Assembly: GCA_029962745.1 (NCBI GenBank)
Contig: CM057165.1
Span: forward strand, 20,820,745 to 20,884,744
Direction of reading: 5' to 3'
From: Echinometra lucunter
Taxonomy: Eukaryota; Echinodermata; Echinoidea; Camarodonta; Echinometridae
DNA: 64,000 nucleotides
Shown here piece after piece: positions 48,380 through 59,520 of this stretch. The notes under the pieces are model-generated. The model had not been told where the DNA came from. It did no database searches and saw only the letters and a program-made list of their open reading frames with translations. A program made the position numbers and the translations under genes. Position 1 is the stretch's first letter; the number at the start of each line of letters is the position of its first letter.

Positions 48380-48752
48380 TAATGATACAAATAATATTCT
48401 AGATTTTTATAGCACCTAATACATCTCTAAAAGCTCTAGGTGCTTTACAGGAATATACCCGAGTCATGGGATTCAGGCTATCCCGCACACAATGTATGCA
48501 CATTCTCCACTCCCAAGGGAGCATTCCAGCCAGGTGCCTTTTGCAGGTGCTCACAATGCTAAACAAATCACAAGGAGTCAAGGACTTTTGCATCCTACCG
48601 GGTACCCATTTAACACCTGGGTGGAGAGTGGCAAATGTAATTTACATGTAGATCCATTTTATCTAGCCAAAGGACATTAGTGCCACAGTGGGATTCAAAC
48701 TCGGACCACGAGATCCACAGTCTGGTGACATATCCACTAGACCATGACATCT
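48380..48752 (-). mobile_element. tRNA-derived SINE, family A (near full length)
   Basis: Same element as 15220-15583: the tail at 48380 is AAT-rich, then TTTATAGCACCTAATACATC, GGAGCATTCCAGCCAGG and ACAATGCTAAACAAATCACA. The head at 48752 has TGGTCTAGTGGATA on the minus strand. Identity between the copies is high, with small indels. Confidence 0.8.
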
Positions 48753-49090
48753 CCTAAAACATTATGAAATCAAGACAAATGTACAACGGAGATGGTGCAT
48801 ACTTTATCTTTACTCTTACCCTCTCCTTCCTCCCAAGATACCACTAAAAGCTGAGAGGATATGCAATATATTGGTTATCACATTAAACTGACTGTCGTAA
48901 GGTTGAGATAAAATACTACAACTTGAATGATACTCCTTTGTAAATTGTAAGTCTGTCTTTCTACTACTCATCTCATCACATATGTTACAGGAATGAGGGC
49001 TGGGGCCATAGACATATAATAAATTTACTAGACAAAAAGCAGCACACGCTTATATCGTTATGCGAATGGCATTAGGCTGCGCCTCTTTCG

Positions 49091-49361
49091 GATCATTTGA
49101 AGGTCGACCTAAGCACCCGTTTTTGTTGCATAATTCATATCTACTGCGCGTACGGTGCGTATCACTTTTATTATGATACTTTGATTTAATGCGCATTTGT
49201 TGCGCATTCATTGTGCATCACTTGCGCATGTTTTTAGCTGATGGAAGTAATGTTTTAAAACATGCACAAACGCACGCGACTCCTTGGAATCATCCTACAA
49301 AATGAATTCTTCATTTTTGCTCACAAATATTGATGGTGCTTAGGTCGGCCTTCTAATGGAT
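49091..49361. mobile_element. MITE, about 270 bp, GACCTAAGCACC termini
   Basis: The left end GATCATTTGAAGGTCGACCT (continuing AAGCACC) mirrors the right end GGTGCTTAGGTCGGCCTTCT (continuing AATGGATC). The interior is rich in GCGCA repeats and non-coding. Confidence 0.8.
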
Positions 49362-50408
49362 CTGGACAAAATGGCGGAGCTTTAGGGGCCTGGCTGCAGC
49401 ACTGCTAAGGTCTGACTGGTTGGTTGATGGTTTATTTGCTGTTGGTAAGCAACCAGGGGACCTGCAGTTTTAAACCCTCTCTGAGGGGTTTGCTAATAGG
49501 GACCGATGCCTCAGATTGGTTCTAGAGCCAGGTCTATCAAGGAGCTTTTGCCCTATCAATGACTGCAGTCCTTAACCAGTTCCTCTGTTTTTGTCAATAT
49601 GATATAATCTCTGAATACATATCTAGTGAATCCAGCTTCTGAGAGCATTTAAGTTTGGAAATAATTTGTCTTGCATCAAGACAATAGGAACCAAATGTTA
49701 AAAACCCTCAGTAGAAGTCTCTCCTTCTAACTGACTTACACTACAAGTTTGGAAAGGGTCCAAATTGGATGACTAAACTGTATGCTAAAATGCTGTGCTG
49801 GGGAGTTGATGGCACAAGCAATCAGCAGCAATTTCACTCCAACTTATCTGAAGTGCTCTTTGAGTCACAATAACAAAGCATGTAGTCATGACAACAGACA
49901 AAGATACAATTAGAAGTTTACTCTTCAAAAAATTACATGCGCAGTGCAGACTGGTGTAATGTGGGCAATGCCTTTCCTCATACACAAGGTCATGCTGCAA
50001 GAGGAACATGGAAAGCAATTCCTCCACATGGTATCATAAACTCTCTACTCCAGCAAGAATCATACTGAAGTAGTTACTGCATACTGTCCCTCGAATGATG
50101 ATGATAATGATGATGCATAGGGCTCACACTGAGCTGTCATGCCGTGACATTCCTGGAGCTCTAACATAATTATCCCTGTCATGGCTGAACCCTCAGCTCT
50201 GCAGGACTCTATGATACAAGCTACCCATCTACACCTGGATGGAGAGGGAAACTGCAGATTTACGTCATGCCAAAGGACATTTGTCCCATGCTGGGATAGA
50301 ATGCACCACTACACCACAACATTTCCACATGGTGGGTCATCAGCTTTTTTTTTTTTCTAGCAAAGGACATGGTACACAATTCAGTTTGACCAAGGAGTCG
50401 TCAGCTGC
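49362..50408. other. Region downstream of NELFB
   Basis: Should include the NELFB 3' untranslated region (minus strand). The nearest canonical AATAAA on that strand is near 49427-49432, about 980 bases past the stop, so a variant signal may be used nearer. Contains a SINE fragment at 50217-50330. Confidence 0.4.
50217..50330 (-). mobile_element. SINE family A fragment
   Basis: CTACCCATCTACACCTGGAT and GCCAAAGGACATTTGTCCCA followed by a weak GGGATAGAATGCACCAC stretch, in the same order as the longer family A copies. It lies just beyond the NELFB stop codon. Confidence 0.6.
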
Positions 50409-51980
50409 TCATAAGGGTGCGGGTGTCGGAACACTCATGAGGGGCGAGTCAATGGGCTCTGGGACCTTGGCTGGACTGGGTGTATGAGAGCTGATCTTCT
50501 CCATCACTGCGCTGTACAGATCACGAACTGCTTGGCTGTGCTGTGTAGGACAAGAACAACATAAGAGAACATTAACACTTTTCCTCCAGCACCAGGAGGA
50601 GGGCTTTTGATCACATAAATGTCTAAATCACTGAAGTTCATTCTCCTACGCATGAATCATTGGAGAAAAGGTACCAGTATTTCTATAACAAACAATAGTG
50701 CACATCACAAAACATAGGTTTCACTGATTTTTTTTTTTTTTTTTTTTTTTGGGGGGGGGGGGAAGGCACAGTTTGGCTGTACCAGTTGATGTTTGAATTT
50801 GATTTTCTCTTTGATTATCATTTGCTCTATACTACTACATGTACATGTAGTTTATAGATGCTTGTATTTTCCTCATTTGACATATGAGAACTATCAGAAC
50901 ATAAGAACTAACCCCAATACAAATCAATACAAATTAATGAAATCAATGAGTTTTTTTTTTTTGGGGGGGGGCAAACATATACTTACGCATACATGTACGT
51001 TTGAAACACAATCTACACTGCATAAAATAATCAGGAGGTATCATAAGAAAAGGACTTCCATGTCACTTTGATTTTTCTGCAATAAACAGCAAAATAAACC
51101 CGTAAGTTCACAATGAACCATTTCCAAAAAATATAACAAGTTTGAAATACAATGCATATCTCTATCAGATTGTACAATATCTTGTAAAGAGAATTAATTA
51201 TGTCAAGAAAATGACTTAAGCTATTCCATCTCTTTAAATTTTCAAATCCAGTATAAAGTCCAACATTACCTCTGGTTTTGGTTCCAAGGCATTCTGGAGC
51301 TTTGAGAGCTTTGCGGCAGGCAGCTTATGAAAGACAAACTCCACCAACCTCAGGGAATGCCTTGCCACATTCTCCCTGGACGCCCCATGGAGCAAAAATC
51401 CATCAAAGACGATCTCGCAGAACGAGTCTGAACTAAACTCGTCAAGAAGTACGGACAACTGAGCAACAAACGGATGCAGAAAGATATCATTGAAGGACAG
51501 ATCACCCTCCATCTTGACAATGTTTGGCAGCACCCTTGCAAGGGCATCTTTATTTCGTTTGCTGGTCACGTGTAAGACATAGTAGAGCATGAGCGTCGCG
51601 CCGATTTTGTTCCGTCGAATGTACTTGAGAAGGAATGCAGGTAGTGTTTTCATGTCAGAGTTGTCGCTGGTGTCATTGAGACGACGGTTAACGATTCTCA
51701 TTTGGTCGTCAACGAGAAGGGACATGAGAGTTGGCAAGAACTTGAGAATGAGATCATTTTCCTGGAATACAAGTAAACAGAAGTACATTACACGTGAGTG
51801 CAGTTTCTCAACATTTTGATATCAATGCTAACAATATGATAATTCAAATTCTTTTCAAGGTAAATGGTTATGCAATACATAACGTTTTGGTTATCATAAA
51901 TAAAAAGTTAAAAATAATCATGAATCAATAAAAAAACATGCACATGTTAATGTGTGCTGGCACTCTCAAATTTTCCTTTT

Positions 51981-52011
<31 letters not shown>

Positions 52012-55000
52012 GGGGGAGTTGAAATAGGAAGGTACTAACAGTGAATATCTGACAGTCCAGTGAATTCTAATAACAAAATAATTTTGGAAACAGAAGCTGA
52101 TTTCACATACACGTGTATTTATGGTTTGCAAGTAATAAAAACAACCTTTGCTTTCAAGAAATTCCTCACCAATGATATAATGATATTCTGGTCTTCTTTT
52201 TTCAACCTTCAGAAATCAATGCAATTCCATCACAAATCGCTACTCTTCTAAATTTTATCAAAAGGAGATTTTAATTGAGTATGCACTGCAGATCATACAA
52301 TAACAATTCATCATATCTGATAATATGAGATTGGCAATTACCAATTTGGGCTCCCTGAAACGCTGGCTGTCTAGCATGTCCCAGGCACCTAGACCAAGGG
52401 ACAGCATGCGAAGAAGGGTTGTCAGGTCTGGGCTGTCCTGTCAAAGAACAATTTGAAGAATATGTCTGGTAAAAAAAACACTGCACTGTTCAAGCAATAC
52501 ATGAAAGTCTGGCATACATAACAGAGTCTAACCTGCTTTAAAAACCACCTGTATAGAAAAACCCTCTGTCTAGAAAGACCACAATTTTTCTTTCCATTGA
52601 ATAGCTTTTCCCACTGAAACATGTTCTAAAGAAACCTGTCCATAAAGCTTTTCCTGTCTCCCTTGGGTGGTCTTTATATGATGCACCACACAGTACCCCA
52701 GGGTACCCTTATACACCGGGGTACCACGTTGTGTAGCGCCAACTGGTGTCCATCAGAATACAGTTATGCAATTTTTTTAGCAGATTTTTATGTTGGGATT
52801 GGCCATAATGATTCCAAAGCTGATTTTTCTTCTTTTTACGATGAAATATTATGACAAATGTCTTAAATTCATTAAAATCTTCTTACATGAAACTCTAAAA
52901 AAAGATTTCACATGCTTTTGGTACCCAGGGTACAGGGCTGAAAAAAAAAAAAAAAAAAAATCAAGTAATTCAGCAAAACGAAGAATTTTTAGTTAGTACC
53001 ACAGGGTACCAATTATGTCATCATATTATACAGGTTTCACTTCACATTTAGGTTTAGTTTTACTCAAGTTTACTCAGTAAAAAAAAAAAAGACCCAACCC
53101 ATAGCTAGCCAACAACCACTGTGGACCATGAAACAATGATAAGACAGAATGAAAATCTGAGGTACGGCAACACCCCAATAAAAGTTTGTATTCCTTTAAA
53201 AAAAAAAAAAAAAGAGCTTAAGTGCCCATACAAGAATCAGAGGAGATTTTAGTCTGTGTTCTTGCAAAAAGAACACAGACTAAAATCTGTGTTCTTGCAA
53301 AAAGAAAACCCCAACAAACCAACAATAAATATCGTCACTGGGGTGACAAGACCTTGTGTATCTCAATTTTGGTGAAATTTAGTTCTTTTTATAATCTTAT
53401 ACATGTAGCTAGGAACACTTAAAATACTTTTCAAACCATCACATGCCCATCTGCAAAGATTACATATGTAGGCTACTCTTGGTAAACAAAACTTAACCGC
53501 CAGCATAGCCTGTAATGCTAGTAGCCATGTTTTGGGGCTCTCCTGAACATTTCACATTTTTGAGACACGAGGTTATGTTGCACCAGCGATGTATATCATT
53601 TTCTAATTGAACAAGTGATTATATACGTACTCTTGGAAGCTTATCTGGTTTATAAGACTGGTCATATGGCGGATGACACTGGTTGCTAGAGTGTGCACAG
53701 CAAATGGGTCACACAGGATCATGGATAAATCACTGTCATAAAAGATTGAGGAGAGATGAGAGAGAGCCTCTAAAACAAGAAATTGCTACTCTCTTATCTC
53801 CACATTATAGGTTGGCAGACGAAAAAGTCAAAGTGATACTAATAGTAGATAACACAATTAAAACAAAACTTAATTTTGCTAAAATAAATCACAGTGAAAT
53901 AAAACTGAAGAAGTTTTATCATCTTTTAAAGAGCATAAAATTACCAATAATTTGAAGTACATGTAAGCTACATTAAAGTAAGTGAAATATAAACATATTA
54001 GTTGGCCAACTTTAAAATAATAAATTGTTATACATATTTCTACTGTTTCTCTGTATTGGGTGGTAAAAAATGTCATTAAAAAGAATGTCTCTCTTTGTTC
54101 AAACCCATCTATAACAAGCCAGTCATGAAAGTTATATACATGTATGAGGGGTCTATTAAAGGTTTTGACTACTTACCCTAGGACTTGTTCTTGTCCCCTT
54201 CTCACACCATCAAGAAAACCCTGAAGTTCCTTGGCCTTTTTATCGTCCACCTGCCTGTCTCTAACACAAGCATCGAGTGTCCAGGTGAACTTATGGCATG
54301 GATCCTCCGTACATATCTCATGGATCTCAAGATCATGCAAGGACATCAGAAGTTCTGCTCTCAGTGTGCAGTAATGCATGTTCCTTGTGCTTAAGAAAAG
54401 TGTCCGCAAGAACTGCAGCACCATGTCGAAGAGCTTCACACTCTTCCCAACCATTCCTGTGAGCTTTTGGACAACATGGCCCTGCCGTCTTGTCTTTGGT
54501 GACACAAGAAAAAACATCTGCGAATTGACCGCTTCGCTACCGAACAGCACTGACTCTTTATTCTTAATGTAGTCTGTGAGGAGTGGTGAAACCTCATCAC
54601 CAAGAGTGAAGGGTTCCGCTGCCATATCTGCTGCTTGACCTCAATGGAGGCTGCATCATAGAGACTCTTATCCTCCACCAGAACTGTCAGGTACTTCTCA
54701 GGGATTTTTGGAAGACATTTCATGACTGACATCACCACTGGCTGGATTGACTTGACTCTGATGAGCGGAAAGCACTTTGAGAGGAGGTCTTCAATGGTCT
54801 TGAAGCGCCCCTTGGTGTCACTGTTGGCAAGCTCCTGCGTCCTGGTCATCAGTTTTTCCCGCAGCTCTTCCATGATGGAGTGGTGAAACTCAAAACGCCG
54901 AATGCTGTGGAGATCCAGGAGAGGCAGGGCTGGTTGGAGGGTTGGGAGGAGGATGCCATTTTCAGACTGGAAGTCCTCGATGGCCTGGAGAGGATCTGTG

Positions 55001-55065
55001 CAATTGGTAAGAGCCTCACGAAGGTGAATACTCCCAGCAATACCTACTTCCTCAAATCCAGACAT
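50409..55065 (-). CDS. NELFB: NELFB (COBRA1), negative elongation factor subunit B, complete
   Basis: Five coding exons: 55065-54177, 53732-53627, 52437-52342, 51761-51270 and 50540-50409. With one base restored at about 54602 they make 1716 bases, 571 residues; human NELFB has 580. Matches to human run end to end: LREALTNCTDP, ASIEVKQQIWQ, SPKTRRQGHVVQKLTGMVGK, LRTLFLSTRNMHYCTLRAEL, CTEDPCHKFTW, ELQGFLDGV, GDLSMILCDPFA, FLPTLMSLLVDD, NDIFLHPF and a final TPAPL. The protein is helical; within NELF it helps hold RNA polymerase II in the promoter-proximal pause. Start: the MSGFEEVG ATG aligns with the human start; the exon begins at 55088 after TTGCACTGCAG, so a 5' exon is implied. Exon 2/3 joining is ambiguous: donor at 53626 with acceptor before 52437 (chosen), or donor at 53630 with acceptor before 52432, three residues shorter. 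The frame break near codon 155 is the only defect. Confidence 0.93.
52490..52680. repeat. Probable dispersed repeat in NELFB intron 2
   Basis: A run of related phrases, such as AACCTGCTTTAAAAACCACC, AGAAAGACCAC and GGTGGTCTTTATATG, is internally repetitive and partly self-complementary. I recognise the style of a high-copy element but cannot name it. It is followed by GGTACC-rich sequence (52694-52730 and 52918-53010). Confidence 0.45.
53247..53285. repeat. Perfect 17-bp stem palindrome with 5-base loop
   Basis: TTTTAGTCTGTGTTCTT at 53247-53263, loop GCAAA, then the exact reverse complement at 53269-53285. Part of the left arm and the loop (CTGTGTTCTTGCAAAAAGAA) is repeated directly at 53287-53306. 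The pattern looks like a replication template-switch product. It lies in NELFB intron 2, between the exons ending at 53627 and starting at 52437. Confidence 0.9.
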
Positions 55066-55157
55066 GATGTCAGTGGTGCTCAAAAAATCTGCAGTGCAAT
55101 AAATGAAATTGAAAGAAATGTTTAGTGTAGGTGTCATCATATGCATTGCAAATGAGC

Positions 55158-55645
55158 TTAAAGGCATTGGCTAACTTTGTGAGTAGCTGATTTAAAAAAA
55201 TTCTCAGAGATGAACATGTGTATGAGTACTGTATTTGTACTCAAAAACCCTGAAACCAACCATTATTTGGAATGAAAAGTGTAAGTTATACGCAAACGGC
55301 GATTTTATTATCCTTCGTCTCACGAGACAATCACCAAGAGGATCACTTTGCTTTGATTTGAAAATGCTGTTATGTGCCTCCCGCCGCGTGATACGCCAAT
55401 ACACACAGTACAGTAAGGCGAGTCATACGCGCATGCGCTTCCTTATGTCTATTCTGTGCAACCGATCCTCCTATATTTTTCAAAATTGGTTCACCTTTTT
55501 GATATTTAAAAATACTGCCTGTGGATATTACACTTTGAAACTTTCAGACTGGTATTTTTACACTATAACCCTTATGTTTATCCCATTTTCAAGTAACAAA
55601 ACAAGATTTTTTTAAAATCATAACAATGTTAACCAATGCCTTTAA
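55158..55645. mobile_element. MITE, about 490 bp, TTAAAGGCATTGG termini
   Basis: TTAAAGGCATTGGCTAAC at the left mirrors GTTAACCAATGCCTTTAA at the right. It lies about 70 bp upstream of the first NELFB coding exon. It carries a palindromic GCGCATGCGC at 55429-55438, a core NRF1 site. No coding capacity. Confidence 0.8.
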
Positions 55646-56166
55646 GTCAATAATGATTCTGCAGAGAATTGCTGTGAAAGTCGAAGTACCGACACTGTAT
55701 ACTTAAAGGCTTACCACATGTGTAATTGAGACAAATCGTTATGTAAATTATTGAATTTAACAGCAAGAATGTTTTTGTTTTTGTTTTTATCAACAGCAAG
55801 AATGGTTAGTAGGTCAAGTAAACTCCTTGGTCGGCTTACAGACTATACCAAAAGTCCATTTTATTACTATGTGAATTAAAAAAATGTACAGTCCAGTACG
55901 GTGTATAAGAAAGAAAAATATGATTGTGACATGGTTTACTTGCTAACCAACATATACCATGTAGCTACATGTAAGAATGTACAGTTCAAAAGGGAACAAA
56001 GCTAAGAAAAAAATATTCATTGTCTACGAGGGAAAGCTCAAATATGATATTCATATTGTGGAACAAATAACAATACCAAACATCTGATGTGACTCGATGG
56101 CCAAATAACTACTCCACCTTGTACTTTGTGCTGTCTCCTTCCAAAACTTTGCAAGAACTATAACCA

Positions 56167-56887
56167 GGGTGCCAATGCATAAAACTTGCTATTAGGCCAA
56201 GTAAAAAAAATTAGTTTCTCGGTCCTAACTTTACGAAAAAATGAAATTTTTTCGGGTAGTCTAATTTCCAGTCTTTTAAAGTACATCTACGGTACAATAT
56301 TAGGCTGTGCATGTGCGAGGTTCAACAGCTGGAAACAGCGAAAATCAATTTGAATTTCGTCTTTTTATTGTTTTAAAGCCAGAGCAAACTTGTATATGAT
56401 TTCCAAATAGCCCCATCTCAGTCCTGAACTACTGATTCTGTCCCACTTTTTTCTCCCAGCCTGTACCATTGTGATCAACGCGAGCTTTATTTTTGAGACG
56501 CATCTGTCAAATGTCTATGTATTCAGACTAAGCAGTTCACCAGAAGCCAAGAAGGGCATAATGTTCTAAGAGTCTCTGGCTGTGCGTACGCAGGCTGGCG
56601 TTGTTGTAAATACATCATGTCTGAGCTATATAAGCCCAGTTCACTGTGGCTTTAACAAAAAAAAAAAAAACACAACAAAACTTTTTTTGATGCCGGCGGC
56701 AAAGACGATGCGGGTGGGGATATGAAACTAATAATTTTTTTTACTTGGCCTTATAATACTTTGCCGTCAATGGTAACTTTCATGGAATACTGGATTTTGA
56801 TTGGCTGTTGGGCAACATTACAATGGAAGTTCCATTGATGGCAAAGTATTATACATGTAATAGCAAGTCTTTATAGCAATGGCACCC
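56167..56887. mobile_element. Foldback element, about 720 bp
   Basis: The outer ends GGGTGCCAATGC and GCAATGGCACCC are inverted, followed by AACTTGCTATTA / TAATAGCAAGTCTTT. A second mirrored pair lies inside: TTAGGCCAAGTAAAAAAAAT near 56192 with ATTTTTTTTACTTGGCCTTA near 56734. A third pair is CAATGGTAACTTTCATGG / CAATGGAAGTTCCATTG near 56767 and 56821. Several levels of symmetry suggest a foldback or nested MITE. Confidence 0.75.
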
Positions 56888-57448
56888 AAAGTCAGATACT
56901 CATCCCTCATACAAGAGAGGGAATGAACCAAAGTTTTCTTTTGAGATAGCTTTTGGATGCAGCATTTTTAAATATGTGTACATAGTACATCATTTGAGGA
57001 ATATTTCTCTAGAGTTTGGTACATACCCTGTACTTTCTGGAAAGAATGACTGGGCAAAGGGAGTTGAAGATCAGTGAGCAAAGGCAGATTTAGAGAAGTA
57101 GACAGTTTTGAAAGAATTTGAGCATGCCGCTCCGGTCTCTTAACGCACCATAACCATGTTGATAGTGTACGTTGTATCAACACAATTTGCGTACACTGTA
57201 CATGTACCACTTAGAAGCACATTACACTCAGCTGCTGGCTGTGCTCCAGCTTATTGTACGTGCTGTACGCCACAAGAAGCAAATACATGTAGCAGCTTCC
57301 ATGGACTGTGCAAATATTTGGAATATGAGAAAAAAGTGTGTAGAATAGATCCATTTTTGTTTTACTTCATTAAATAACGGGTTCTAGAAGAGTCGTTGCA
57401 TAAAACAAATGATGCATGTCTTTCATTCGTTCATTGATCTATCCACTC

Positions 57449-57594
57449 TGTTGAGGCTGTTTACATTTGTCGCACGAAGCCATTAGGCGAGTGCGGATAG
57501 AGATTCACGGGACATTTGCTGTGAATTTGGTCGTGTGAATCTCATCCGCACTCGGCCTAATGGCTTCGTGCGACAAATGTAAACAGCCTCAACA
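57449..57594. mobile_element. 146-bp near-perfect hairpin (MITE or foldback)
   Basis: TTGAGGCTGTTTACATTTGT at 57451-57470 mirrors ACAAATGTAAACAGCCTCAA at 57573-57592. Mirroring continues through CGCACGAAGCCATTAGGC and GAGTGCGGAT with one- or two-base bulges, leaving a loop of about 20-25 bases. Arms are about 60 bp. A transcript would form a long stem. Confidence 0.9.
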
Positions 57595-57674
57595 AGACAC
57601 CTGCAAGGTCGCTCAATATAGTACCGCATCGATGCGCACGCGCGAGATAGTCGCCATTTTCTTTCTGCATTACA

Positions 57675-57702
57675 ATGGAACGGCATGGAGATGTAAACAT
57701 CA
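57675..57702 (+). CDS. Candidate first coding exon (MERHGDVNI...)
   Basis: ATG at 57675 opens nine codons (MERHGDVNI) and stops at a strong donor A|GTGAGT. The 60 bases before it are CpG-rich (GCGCACGCGCGAG) and contain GTCGCCATTTTC, resembling a YY1 site in reverse, so a transcription start is plausible. If it is not spliced, the frame ends after 18 codons. It joins in phase with one of two open frames of the next candidate exon at 58201, but not with the more protein-like one. Confidence 0.25.
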
Positions 57703-58200
57703 GTGAGTTTCTGCCAGCTTCCCTTCGATAAATTCTCTACTAAATTTAATATTATGACAGGTTTCTAGAAGTCCCAAGCTTAATTCGGGCTTGCTGTTAC
57801 TACAGCAATTAGTTACAAGGCGGGGGTGTAAGTGTCATTGGCCATGGGAAAGTCATTTTTCAAGGGTTGTTTGATTCTCTGGGGCAGCTACTACGTGCAA
57901 AGTGGGCATAAAAACGGTGCATGTCATGGAGAGTAATAGCGTTAGGGTTATTTTATTTTTTTTTAAACTCTCCAGACGTCCCTGGACTGCATCTAGATCT
58001 AGATCTAAGTTAGGCCTACTCAGAGTCACTCATCCTGTGTACTCGGCAATGAATTGACCTCGTCCCCAAATGTGACAAGTCTGTACCGAAACCATACATG
58101 ACATAGCAATTAGCATGCTTTTCTATTAGTTACTCGACGACATGCTGTCGAACTAAGTCTGATAAGCGTCAGTTTTCTTCTTAAAATTCACCATTTTCAG

Positions 58201-58264
58201 TTCATTCATCAGATATGAAGGAGAAAGGAAAATTGAGAGCCTCAACATGCTCAAGAACATTGCT
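58201..58264 (+). CDS. Candidate internal exon (FIRYEGERKIESLNMLKNIA)
   Basis: Acceptor CACCATTTTCAG| (pyrimidine-rich upstream) and donor TTGCT|GTAAGT bracket 64 bases. One frame, beginning with the last base of a codon, gives SFIRYEGERKIESLN and then MLKNIA, a convincing amphipathic protein segment ending in phase 0. A second frame is also open. No family recognised and no neighbouring exon confirmed. Confidence 0.35.
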
Positions 58265-58911
58265 GTAAGTAAATCAAAACTTTCTTCTCTTTTAATTAAA
58301 ATTAAAGAAGATCTACATTTGTAGATTCTAAGTCAATGTTTTCGCATTCGCATCAGCAATTTGTTTCACTATTCAAAACGCTTGTTTTGACCTACGGGTG
58401 CAGGGGGTGCTCAGACTCAACTTAGTCTGACATATCTGAAAGATCATCGCTCCAAGAGTCCAAATCCATCATCACTCAGAAAGTCAGATGAGTCAGACTG
58501 AGTCAGAGGAGAGATCCAACTGAATTTGAGGCAATGCCGTGCATGGAAATAAGGGGGTGTAAAAAGCAAATATTTTCCAAGAATTTGTTGATTATTGCAG
58601 TGATTTCCATCCTCAACTATAGAGGTCGGCAGCCACATAAATTTGCACAGGCCAGTGTGACTGTGACAGTGTGATTGAATGGCACAACTTTCATTTCTTT
58701 GCCCTACACACGAGTAAATAGCTGGGACAGGATGAAAAAGGACCATTCACTTTACACGCAACATCTGGTACAAATAGGGGGTGAAAATCACTTTAAGAAA
58801 GTATGAAACGTCTTAAAACCAAAACAGTAATGATGATATAGATTCTTGAAGCAATTAAACCTATTCATAACCCGGAAAAAACATCATTAATAAAATGAAA
58901 TGTAAAAATAC

Positions 58912-58956
58912 CTGACGGAGTTCAGAAAGCGTACACTTCTTGAAGATGGCCGCCAT
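58912..58956 (-). CDS. Candidate first coding exon (MAAIFKKCTLSELRQ)
   Basis: On the minus strand, ATGGCGGCCATC opens 15 codons ending CAG|GTATTT in phase 0. The start overlaps a YY1-type ATGGCGGC element and lies next to an NRF1-like site. It could start an unknown gene, or supply a 5' exon to NELFB, since the DNA between here and 55.1 kb has no other certain minus-strand gene. The donor is mediocre. No product named. Confidence 0.25.
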
Positions 58957-58982
58957 GGGCCAGTTTGTAACGCGCATGCGTA
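58940..58982. promoter_or_regulatory. YY1-like and NRF1-like promoter motifs
   Basis: GAAGATGGCCGCCATGG (58941-58957) contains YY1-type cores on both strands, and CGCGCATGCGTA (58971-58982) is one base off the NRF1 consensus. The pair is typical of animal housekeeping promoters. Direction cannot be decided from the motifs. Confidence 0.45.
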
Positions 58983-59208
58983 GTAGACACGCAATGCCGC
59001 CCTTTTTTCCTTTATACGGACTACATCATCCAAACTGTTTATCCACTGCACATTTTATTCTTGTAAATGATGAACAATGCGAAATTAAAAGGGGTAACAG
59101 GCTTACAGTGTTGCAGACCATTATCAAGCCTAGCAATTCCCATGTAGCCCACATTAGGCTTAGAAGAAAAGATGGGCGGCGTCAAAACATGAGGGAGGGG
59201 GCGGCAGT

Positions 59209-59368
59209 GGGCCATGGGGGGGGGGGGGGGGGGGGGGGACAAGTCTCGCGCAACTTTAACAAGTTGCCAAGCACAAGAAGAAAGAGTATGACACCCCCCC
59301 CCCCCCAAAAAAAAAAACAAAAAAAAAAACAAAAAAAACAAAAAAAAAAACACCACCACCAACAACAA

Positions 59369-59405
<37 letters not shown>

Positions 59406-59520
59406 AACAAGAAAAACACAAAAGAAAACCAAAACAATAACAGAACAAGATGCAAAAAGACACACAAAAGACAACAAAAACGAACAAACAAAAAGAAAAA
59501 CAAAAACAACCAAACAGTAA
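59209..59520. repeat. Run of G, C and A homopolymers and AAC-rich sequence
   Basis: A G run at 59216-59238, a C-run/A-run junction at 59295-59317, then A-rich sequence with CACCACCAACAAC and a run of about 32 A, then AAC/AAAC-rich sequence to 59520. The long cysteine/phenylalanine and lysine/glutamine frames here are artefacts. Confidence 0.9.

Noticed and set aside
57000..57130. Minus-strand segment RPERHAQILSKLSTSLNLPL as an NELFB 5' exon
   Set aside because: Its phase would fit both the 58912 exon and the NELFB exon at 55088, and a donor (AGG|GTATGT) is present, but no convincing acceptor exists. Human NELFB starts at the downstream ATG.
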